A DNA stretch of 64,000 nucleotides from Desulfurispirillum indicum S5. GTDB lineage: Bacteria > Chrysiogenota > Chrysiogenetes > Chrysiogenales > Chrysiogenaceae. The stretch covers positions 98,501-162,500 of the forward strand of contig NC_014836.1 of assembly GCF_000177635.2 (NCBI RefSeq), given 5' to 3'. This document shows positions 57,409 through 64,000 of this stretch, piece after piece. Positions within the stretch are counted from its first letter, which is position 1. Every line of letters starts with the position of its first letter. The translations under genes were made by a program, and so were the position numbers. The notes beneath the pieces were generated by a model that saw only the letters and a program-made list of their open reading frames with translations, was not told the DNA's origin and did not search any database.

Positions 57409-59277
57409 ATGGGGAGAGTGAAAGTGCCAACGGAGCAGTGGTTTATTCTGAGTATTCTTGCCGGCACCCTGGCGATGTTTCTCTGGGGGCGCTGGCGTCA
57501 CGATATGGTGGCTGGAGGTGCTTTGCTGGCTTGTGTGCTGGTGGGGCTGGTGCCCGGTGCCGAGGCGTTCAGCGGCTTTGGTCATCCGGCGGTGATCACG
57601 GTCGCCTGTGTCCTGGTGCTCAGCCGAGGCCTGCAGCTGACGGGGGCAGTGGATGCCCTGGCCCAGCGCATGCTGCCTTCCAACCCCGGCCCCATTGAAG
57701 CCATTGCGGCTTTGACTCTGGTGGGGGCAGTTCTGTCGGCTTTCATGAATAATGTGGGAGCCCTGGCCTTGCTGATGCCCATTGCGGTTCAGCTGGCCCG
57801 GCGGCTGGAGATTCCTCCGGGGCGCGTGCTCATGCCCCTGGCTTTTGGAACCATTCTGGGAGGCATGACCACCCTGATCGGTACGCCGCCCAACCTGCTG
57901 GTTTCCGGCTTCCGTGCCGAGAATGGCTCCGGCAGTTTCAGCATGTTCGATTTTTCTGCGGTGGGAGGCGTGGTGGCCCTCACCGGAATTGTGTTTATCG
58001 CCCTGATTGGCTGGAGGCTGGTGCCTCGTCGTCAGCAGGCTGGTGGTGACAGCTTTGAGACCAGCACCTACTTCACTGAGGTGCGGGTGGAGGAGAAGAG
58101 CAAGGCGGCGGGCAAGACCCTGGAGGAGATAGAGGCGCAGCTGGAAGAGGCCGATGCCCAGATTGTGGCCCTGGTGCGCAATGAGTACCGCGTCACGGCC
58201 CCCAATATGCGTCAGCTGTTGCGGGCAGGGGATATCCTGATTATCGAAGCGGACCCGAAATCCCTCTCTGCGGCTCTCTCAGGCACTGGGCTGCAGCTTG
58301 AGGAAGCGGTGGCGGTCGACGGTGGCGAAGGTGATGAAGAAGCTGTCCTCCAGGAGGCCTCGACACAGGAGAGTGATGCCGGGAATGGCGAAAAGGAGCA
58401 GCGCGGCAAAGAGGACGACGAAATTGTCCTGCAGGAGCTGGTGATTATGCCACACTCTGCCATGGTGGGTCGCAGCGCCAGCGACGTACAGATTCGCACC
58501 CGTTACGGTTTGAATCTGCTGGCTATTGCCCGTCAGGGTAGCCGGACTATCCGGCGCCTGCGTTCAACTCCAGTGCAGTCCGGCGATGTTCTGCTGATGC
58601 AGGGGCGGCCTGAAGCTCTGTCAGCCTTTGCCAGTGAGATCAGTGGCGTGCCTTTGGCCCAGCGTTCCATCGATATTCCCGATAAGCGCAAGGCGACCAT
58701 CGCCATGTTGGTCATGGCGGCGGCGGTTGCTGGGGCCGCTTTTGGGCTGCTGCCAGCGGCCATCTCCTTTGCGGCGGGTATGCTGGCGTTTATGGCGCTG
58801 CGCATTGTACCCCTGCGCTCGGTGTATAACTCCATCGACTGGACGGTAATCGTTCTGCTGGGGGCCATGATTCCCGTTGCCGGAGCCATGGCCGACACGG
58901 GGGCTGCTGATATGCTGGCGGGGCTGCTGCTGGAAAATATTGCCCGTGGCAGTGCCGTTGCGGCGGTGGTGGTTCTTCTGGTGGTGACCATGACCCTGTC
59001 GGACTTTATGAACAACGCGGCCACGGCTGCGGTGATGTGCCAGATTGCCATCAGTACGGCCCTGCAGCTTGGCGTGAATGCGGATACTTACCTGATGGCG
59101 GTGGCGGTGGGGGCATCCTGTTCGTTCCTGACGCCCATCGGTCACCAGAACAATACCCTGATCCTGGGGCCGGGAGGATTTCGCTTCGGCGACTACTGGC
59201 GCCTGGGCCTGCCCATGGAAATCCTGGTGGTGGCGGTCGGGGTGCCCATGATCCTGTGGGTGTGGCCGCTGGTATGA
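57409..59277 (+). CDS. SLC13/ArsB-type permease with two TrkA-C (RCK) domains
   Basis: 622 aa. Two hydrophobic halves (about 8-205 and 425-615) flank a soluble region with two TrkA-C domains (about 225-290 and 345-415). Symmetric motifs FMNNVGALALLMP and FMNNAATAAVM, and GTPPNLL with TPIGHQNNTL, identify an ion-transporter (SLC13/DASS) fold. It is probably a sodium-coupled anion (sulfate, phosphate or dicarboxylate) carrier gated by a ligand. GTG at 57424 is an alternative start with GGGGAG upstream. Confidence 0.88.
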   Translation: MGRVKVPTEQWFILSILAGTLAMFLWGRWRHDMVAGGALLACVLVGLVPGAEAFSGFGHPAVITVACVLVLSRGLQLTGAVDALAQRMLPSNPGPIEAIAALTLVGAVLSAFMNNVGALALLMPIAVQLARRLEIPPGRVLMPLAFGTILGGMTTLIGTPPNLLVSGFRAENGSGSFSMFDFSAVGGVVALTGIVFIALIGWRLVPRRQQAGGDSFETSTYFTEVRVEEKSKAAGKTLEEIEAQLEEADAQIVALVRNEYRVTAPNMRQLLRAGDILIIEADPKSLSAALSGTGLQLEEAVAVDGGEGDEEAVLQEASTQESDAGNGEKEQRGKEDDEIVLQELVIMPHSAMVGRSASDVQIRTRYGLNLLAIARQGSRTIRRLRSTPVQSGDVLLMQGRPEALSAFASEISGVPLAQRSIDIPDKRKATIAMLVMAAAVAGAAFGLLPAAISFAAGMLAFMALRIVPLRSVYNSIDWTVIVLLGAMIPVAGAMADTGAADMLAGLLLENIARGSAVAAVVVLLVVTMTLSDFMNNAATAAVMCQIAISTALQLGVNADTYLMAVAVGASCSFLTPIGHQNNTLILGPGGFRFGDYWRLGLPMEILVVAVGVPMILWVWPLV

Positions 59278-59304
59278 TTTTTTCCCCCGCAGGGGCATAG
59301 AGAA

Positions 59305-59337
59305 AAGGGGGTTGCGCGTTTTACGCGCAACCCCCTT
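59305..59337. terminator. Bidirectional terminator, 15-bp perfect stem
   Basis: AAGGGGGTTGCGCGT (59305-59319) pairs perfectly with ACGCGCAACCCCCTT (59323-59337) over a three-base loop, between two converging genes. The minus strand reads TTTTCTC after the stem. Confidence 0.8.
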
Positions 59338-59358
59338 CTGACGTGGTGCTTTGTGTGC

Positions 59359-61341
59359 TCAGGCGGGAAGCCACGGGCGGTTGGATTCGCCTTTGAGGCG
59401 GAAGCGCGATGTCTGGGAGCTGAGATCTTCAGCGATGCGGCTCAGGTCAGCGGCTGCCTGGGAGATGGCGGCTGCCTGGTGAGCGTTTTCCTCGGTGATG
59501 CCCCGGATGCCTTCGACGCTGCCGGCGATCTGATTGGTGGTGGCGGCCTGCTGCTGAGCTGCTGCGGCAATCTGGGCAATCATGTCGGCCATTTCCTGGG
59601 TCAGCGCCGCAATTTCGTCCAGTTTCTGTCCTGCCTGGCGGGCCGTCTGGGTGCCGGTTTCCACGTTGCGTACACTGGCTTCAATGCTGGTGACCGCCGA
59701 GGATGCCTGCCTCTGCAGGCCTTGAATCATGGTGTTGATTTCGCCGGTGGCGTCCTGGGTTCGCTCCGCCAGTTTGCGCACTTCATCGGCGACTACGGCA
59801 AACCCTCTGCCGGACTCTCCGGCCCGTGCGGCTTCAATGGCAGCGTTGAGGGCCAGGAGATTCGTCTGGTCGGCTATTTCGTCTATGACGCCTGTGATTT
59901 TTCCGATTTCCCCTACGGTTGCACCCAGTGACTGTATCACCCGGGAAGAGTCGGCAACGTTGCCGGCGATTTCGTCCATTTTCTGCACGGCAGCCAGAAC
60001 GGCCTTGCGACCTTCCAGGGAGGCCTCACTGGCATTCTGGGCCCGGTCGGAAGTCTGGTGGATATTCTGGGCGATCTGCTCTACGGTGGCGTGCATTTCG
60101 TTGACAGCAACTGCCAGCTCCCCGGTACTCTGGGACTGGTTGTCGGCGCCCTGGGCGAGCTGGGAAGCAGTGGCCGAGAGCTCTTCGGAGCTGGATGAGA
60201 CGGAAGAGACGGCCATGTTGATTTCACTCAGGGTGCCACTGAGCTGCTCGTTCATCGTGTTGAAGGTGTCAGCCAGCTGGCCTATTTCATCGCGGGAGAG
60301 TACGGGAACCTCCTGGCGGAAATCCCCCCTGGCGATGGTGCTGGCGACCTGAACCGTGCGCTGTATGGGAGGGGCGATGACAGATTTTAGCAACAGGTAT
60401 ACGACTGCGATCATGATGACGACCGCTGCGATCATGGCCAACATCAGGGAGTTCTTAATGCGATCCGATGATACAAAGGCGGCGTTAAATACGTCCAGGG
60501 GCTGCCCCACCAGCTGCATGCCGATCAACGTACCCGTATAGTCAGTGAGGGGAGCAAAAGTGACAAAATACTCGTCAGTAAAGGCGTAACCGTGTTGCTG
60601 GAGAAACTGATAGTCGACTTTCTGAGCAAAGGCGATAGTCTCAGCGCAGAACCAGGTATCGTTGGCCACCACAAAGGGGCCGATTTTCTGATTGTTTCTC
60701 AGCCCGGTACTCACCTGAAGAGCGCGCTCGTTCAGCAGCACAATGTAGCGGTCGCCACGGGACAGAAAGTCTCGACTGACGCTGCCAAATCCAGTGGATA
60801 TTTCCACGGCGCCGATGTAGCTTCCATGGTTGAAAACCGGAGCCATGGCGCGCAGGGTCACCTCGCTGGCTCCCGGCTCCAGGGCCGTGAAGGGCCTCTG
60901 CTCTGTGCGAATGCGCTGGGCGGTTGGGCGAAACGAGGTCAGGTCGTCACCAAAGAGATCGGGTCGGAAGGTTCTCAGGATTGTGTAACCCCGCTCGTCG
61001 TGCAGGTGGACGCGCAGGTTATTGACTTCGGTTGCGTCGCGAAAGACCTGAGCGAGCTCACGCAGCTCCTGGAGCAGTCCGGCCCGCTCGTTCAGGATCA
61101 TGCCCTCTTTGATGCTGCTGCTGGATGCCAGGGCAATGGCGATTCCAAGGGTATTTTCCTCTTTGTCGCGCACGCTGTCTTCCACTTGTTGCTGCAGCAC
61201 GTCCGCGATTTCTGCGATGCGCTGCTCGACATAGCGCTTTTTTTCAAAGCTGGTAAAGACGATTGCCGAAACCAGCACCAGGACGCCAACGGCGATCAGG
61301 CTGGCCATGAACTTCAATTGCATGGAAAGATTCTGAAACAT
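59359..61341 (-). CDS. Methyl-accepting chemotaxis protein with periplasmic Cache-type sensor
   Basis: 660 aa. TM1 (about 10-32) and TM2 (about 300-325) bracket a large periplasmic Cache-like domain ([36 protein letters not shown]). A HAMP domain follows ([20 protein letters not shown]) and a signalling domain with the conserved tip [23 protein letters not shown] at 61341 follows GAGG; the longer frame upstream is not protein-like. The ligand cannot be read from sequence. Confidence 0.92.
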   Translation of the reverse strand: MFQNLSMQLKFMASLIAVGVLVLVSAIVFTSFEKKRYVEQRIAEIADVLQQQVEDSVRDKEENTLGIAIALASSSSIKEGMILNERAGLLQELRELAQVFRDATEVNNLRVHLHDERGYTILRTFRPDLFGDDLTSFRPTAQRIRTEQRPFTALEPGASEVTLRAMAPVFNHGSYIGAVEISTGFGSVSRDFLSRGDRYIVLLNERALQVSTGLRNNQKIGPFVVANDTWFCAETIAFAQKVDYQFLQQHGYAFTDEYFVTFAPLTDYTGTLIGMQLVGQPLDVFNAAFVSSDRIKNSLMLAMIAAVVIMIAVVYLLLKSVIAPPIQRTVQVASTIARGDFRQEVPVLSRDEIGQLADTFNTMNEQLSGTLSEINMAVSSVSSSSEELSATASQLAQGADNQSQSTGELAVAVNEMHATVEQIAQNIHQTSDRAQNASEASLEGRKAVLAAVQKMDEIAGNVADSSRVIQSLGATVGEIGKITGVIDEIADQTNLLALNAAIEAARAGESGRGFAVVADEVRKLAERTQDATGEINTMIQGLQRQASSAVTSIEASVRNVETGTQTARQAGQKLDEIAALTQEMADMIAQIAAAAQQQAATTNQIAGSVEGIRGITEENAHQAAAISQAAADLSRIAEDLSSQTSRFRLKGESNRPWLPA

Positions 61342-61846
61342 AAAGGGCCTCGTTACGGGAGTTTTGCTCAAGGCTGGATAAGCCGTTGAAAAAGGGCAGT
61401 GTGATGTTGGCACTGCCCCTGGGGAGTGGCGAGGCGATGAAGCACTGGCTGAGGTGTTGCTCAAGCGGCAGCTCCATGCCTTGTTTGCCATATGGGAATT
61501 CTATGCGGAAAACGCTTCTTGGTAAAGAAAAATCGAACTAATGATACGATGCGTACCATTTTCGCGCAACAACGTGGTGGTCTCAGGTGGCTTAGCATTG
61601 ATCGCCTGGCGAGCGCGTCCTGGTAAGATAATTTTTTGAAAGAGCTTATGTGGAGTCGCTGAGCGGTTGCCTCCCTGTCTGGCCAGGCAGTTGGTATGCT
61701 GCAGATGGTCTTGCTGGTGATGGTTCGGGTATCGATGCAAAGCTGTTGCGCTGAAAGCCCTTCAGGCTTATAGTAGGAGGCGCGCCAGGAGATGGGCGTC
61801 TCAGAGGAATTTTGGCTTGAGAACCTCTTGCACAGGAGAGTGAGTC
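61342..61846. other. Divergent intergenic region with operator-like palindrome
   Basis: 505 bases with no gene I can support. It contains an interrupted palindrome AATGATACG-ATG-CGTACCATT at 61540-61560 (8 of 9 paired) and a hairpin GGGCAGTG/CACTGCCC near 61395-61420. The phrase GCCGTTGAAAA nearby recalls the ends of the small TIR repeats, but the match is too short to call. Confidence 0.4.
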
Positions 61847-62119
61847 ATGGATGGGAAGTTTGATCTCAGGAAACTTGACGTAAAGACCCTCAAACGCATC
61901 GGGCTGGGGGCAGCGGCCCTGCTGCTGGTGATCGTGCTCTTTCAGAACATTCACTCCGTTGATACCCGCCTGCTCTTTATCAAAATCACCATGCCCCATG
62001 CGGTCTGGGCCATACTCTTTCTGGGTGCTGGCTTTATTGCCGGATGGCTGATGGGCCGCGCGCGCCTGCGGCGCGAAGAGCCCCAGGAATTTGAAGACCT
62101 GGAAAAAGAAGATGACTAG
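61847..62119 (+). CDS. LapA/DUF1049-domain membrane protein
   Basis: 90 aa with two membrane helices (about 17-32 and 48-68) joined by a short loop, and an acidic tail (EEPQEFEDLEKEDD). This matches the LapA family (YciS), whose members assist lipopolysaccharide assembly. It overlaps the following protease gene by eight bases. Confidence 0.85.
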   Translation: MDGKFDLRKLDVKTLKRIGLGAAALLLVIVLFQNIHSVDTRLLFIKITMPHAVWAILFLGAGFIAGWLMGRARLRREEPQEFEDLEKEDD

Positions 62120-63434
62120 AAGTGTCTGTGAGATGAGTGTTTGCCTTCTCCGACGAGACTTTCTGTATCTGGGTGTTGCTGCTGGCACTCTGGCTTTCCT
62201 GCCCGGCTGCTCCAAGAATCCGGTCACGGGTCGCCGTGAGCTGATGCTCATGTCAGCCAGCCAGGAAGTGGATATTGATCGGGAAAATGCGCCCCATCAG
62301 ATATCCGCTGACTATGGTGTCGTGCAGGATGCGCGCCTGGCAGAATATGTCTCCGGGGTGGGTCAGGCTATGGTTCCCAGGACCCATCGGCCGGACATGC
62401 CCTACAGCTTCAATTGCCTGGGCGCCACCTATATTAATGCCTACGCCTTTCCCGGTGGTACCATCGGCATCACCCGCGGAATTCTCCTGACCATGGAGAG
62501 TGAGGCCGAACTGGCTGCCCTGATCGGCCATGAGATTGGCCACGTCAGTGCTCGCCACACCTCCCAGCGCATGAGCCGTGGCATGCTTGCCAGCCTGGCC
62601 GTCGCCGGGGCCGCTGTTGCCTTTGTCGATGAGCGCTATGCTGGCGTAGCGGCTGGACTGGGTGCCATCGGGGCCGGAGTGCTGCTGGCCAGCTATGGTC
62701 GGGATCAGGAACGGGAAGCCGACGCCCTGGGGCTTGAATATACGGTCAGGAGTGGCTACAGTCCCGAGGGGTTCGTGGGTCTGATGTCCATGCTCAATGA
62801 CCTTTCGGGCAGCCGGGAATACAATCGGGTGGAGTTGCTCTTTTCCACCCACCCCATGAGCCGTGAGCGCTATGAAACTGCCCTGCGCCAGGCGCGCAGT
62901 GGCCGTTACGATGCCAGTAAGCCTCTGCACCGGGAGCGCTACATGGATAATACCGCATCCCTGCGGGCTATCCGTGGCGCCATCGAGGCCACCCAGCGTG
63001 GTGACGCCGAAATGGCGGGCAAGCGTTACGATAAGGCCCAGGAACACTATGCCACAGCCCTGAAAATTGCTCCCCGCGACTACGCCACCCATCTGATGAT
63101 GGCCAAGTGCCTGCTGGCGCAGGAAAAGCCAGCAGAAGCCGCCGTCTATGCCCGCAACGGTCGCGACCTCTCTCCTGCAGAGCCCCAGGCCCACCATGTT
63201 CTGGGCTTTGCCTCCCTGCAGCAGGGACAGTTTGAGCAGTCGCTGCAGGCGTTCAGCAGCTACCAGCAGATGCTGCCTGGCAACCCTAATACCATTTTCT
63301 TTATCGGCTACAGCCATGAAGGCCTTGGCAACCGCCCTGCAGCTGCCCAGCATTACGAAGCCTTTCTCAAGCAGGTTCAGGATGGACCCAACGCGCAGCA
63401 TGCCCGCCAGCGGCTGGCGCAGTGGAGCAGTTAG
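62112..63434 (+). CDS. M48-family lipoprotein metalloprotease with TPR tail (BepA/LoiP-like)
   Basis: 440 aa. The signal region has a twin-arginine-like RRDFL and a lipobox LPGC (Cys33). Zinc site HEIGH at 140-144 and downstream Glu in DQEREADALGLEY define the M48 domain, followed by TPR repeats (about 300-440). BepA-type proteases police outer-membrane protein assembly. Start 62112 overlaps lapA; ATG 62133 is an alternative. A terminator follows. Confidence 0.92.
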   Translation: MTRSVCEMSVCLLRRDFLYLGVAAGTLAFLPGCSKNPVTGRRELMLMSASQEVDIDRENAPHQISADYGVVQDARLAEYVSGVGQAMVPRTHRPDMPYSFNCLGATYINAYAFPGGTIGITRGILLTMESEAELAALIGHEIGHVSARHTSQRMSRGMLASLAVAGAAVAFVDERYAGVAAGLGAIGAGVLLASYGRDQEREADALGLEYTVRSGYSPEGFVGLMSMLNDLSGSREYNRVELLFSTHPMSRERYETALRQARSGRYDASKPLHRERYMDNTASLRAIRGAIEATQRGDAEMAGKRYDKAQEHYATALKIAPRDYATHLMMAKCLLAQEKPAEAAVYARNGRDLSPAEPQAHHVLGFASLQQGQFEQSLQAFSSYQQMLPGNPNTIFFIGYSHEGLGNRPAAAQHYEAFLKQVQDGPNAQHARQRLAQWSS

Positions 63435-63459
63435 CAGGCGGCTCCTGTCAGGGATGTCG

Positions 63460-63487
63460 AAAGCCACCGTTATCACGGTGGCTTTTT
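63460..63487 (+). terminator. Terminator after the M48 protease gene
   Basis: AAAGCCACCGT (63460-63470) pairs with ACGGTGGCTTT (63475-63485), four-base loop, ending in six T. Confidence 0.88.
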
Positions 63488-63544
63488 TCTTGCGCTCAGC
63501 CGGAAATTTCATACTATATGTCGGCGAAAATGGAGGTCACCAGC

Positions 63545-64000
63545 ATGGGAATGATTCAGCATATAGTTCAGCATCAGCGGTTTCAGCAAATCGTTATCGG
63601 CCTGATTTTCACCAACGCTGTGATTATCGGCATGGAGACCTACCCTGCGCTGTATGATCCGAACCCTCAGCTGTTTTTCTGGCTTGAGCAGGCTTTCCTG
63701 TGGGCCTTTACTGTTGAAATTGCGCTGCGCATGGTTGCCGCCGGCTCACCAGTGCGCTTTTTCAAGAGCGGCTGGAACCTCTTTGACTTTGTAATTGTCG
63801 CCAGCGGGCACCTCTTTGTGGGCGGGTACTTTATCTCTGTCCTGCGTATTCTGCGTGTCCTGCGCGTATTGCGGGCGATAACCGTGATTCCCTCCCTGCA
63901 GCGCATGGTGGCCGCATTGCTGCGCACCATTCCCGCCATTGGCAATATCATGATTCTGCTCAGCATACTCTTCTATCTTTTTGCCGTGATTGGAACCATA
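63545..64000 (+). CDS. Voltage-gated ion channel (Ion_trans family), 3' end outside window
   Basis: 152 codons visible. Membrane helices S1-S3 are followed by an S4 with arginine every third residue (LRILRVLRVLRA), the voltage sensor, then the start of S5. This resembles bacterial NaChBac-type sodium channels. The pore and selectivity filter lie beyond base 64000, so ion choice cannot be judged. ATG at 63545 has TGGAGGT upstream. Confidence 0.9.
   Translation, partial: MGMIQHIVQHQRFQQIVIGLIFTNAVIIGMETYPALYDPNPQLFFWLEQAFLWAFTVEIALRMVAAGSPVRFFKSGWNLFDFVIVASGHLFVGGYFISVLRILRVLRVLRAITVIPSLQRMVAALLRTIPAIGNIMILLSILFYLFAVIGTI

Overview
The window reads as chromosomal DNA of a Gram-negative, motile, respiring heterotroph. 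The evidence is SecB, a lipoprotein transglycosylase, an outer-membrane barrel remnant, two chemoreceptors, L- and D-lactate oxidation, and a full molybdenum-cofactor gene set. Base composition is moderately GC-rich and genes are packed into operons, often with 4-base ATGA overlaps. A Chrysiogenetes-like organism such as Desulfurispirillum would fit this gene mix, but that is an inference from content; no marker here proves the taxon.

Layout. 1-2733: an ammonium transporter (cut by the left edge) with a textbook sigma-54 promoter, divergent from a NifA/NtrC-type sigma-54 activator. 2798-9644 (minus): one tightly overlapping operon of birA, coaX, a RodZ-like gene, a MoeA-like gene with a Cys-rich tail, moeA, moaA, moaC and mobB. 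9857-13774: ilvD-ilvB-ilvN for branched-chain amino acids. 13840-16874 (minus): a two-component pair whose kinase carries a flavodiiron-like beta-lactamase domain that has lost all its metal ligands. 17070-18133: lrgA-lrgB. 18134-18803: a TIR-bounded structured repeat (element A). 18804-23069: a disulfide oxidoreductase, a small membrane coiled-coil protein, a HAD phosphatase, a PHP phosphatase and two tandem RRM proteins.

23299-33630 is a lactate regulon. A FadR-type GntR regulator and lactate permease LctP point one way; lutC, a fused lutB-lutA, a chemoreceptor and a D-lactate dehydrogenase point the other way. The divergent promoters each carry a matching palindromic operator. 33614-38395 (minus): an outer-membrane protein remnant, a class II glutamine amidotransferase, an AEC transporter, a U32 peptidase and a small membrane protein. 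38537-44110: mnmG, rsmG, a degenerate ParA-like gene with no parB, tpiA, secG and a lytic transglycosylase. 44134-46261 (minus): hemerythrin-like, YjbQ-like, elbB and secB.

46262-47779 is non-coding and dominated by element B, a longer copy of element A that contains two copies of a smaller TIR repeat. 47780-50114 (minus): GAF, HDOD and TPR-like proteins. 50301-50386: tRNA-Leu(CAG) with a strong promoter. 50439-55068: the pgeF-yggS-proC-yggT-divIVA-yggU-mtnA cluster, followed by gloA, a DUF1622 protein, an MFS protein and an SLC13-type permease. 59359-61341 (minus) is a second chemoreceptor. The window ends with a LapA-like protein, an M48 lipoprotein protease and a truncated voltage-gated ion channel.

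The strongest candidates for undescribed biology are the A/B repeat pair (terminal inverted repeats, putative target duplications, compensatory hairpin changes) and the histidine kinase with the degenerate, Cys-decorated flavodiiron-like domain.
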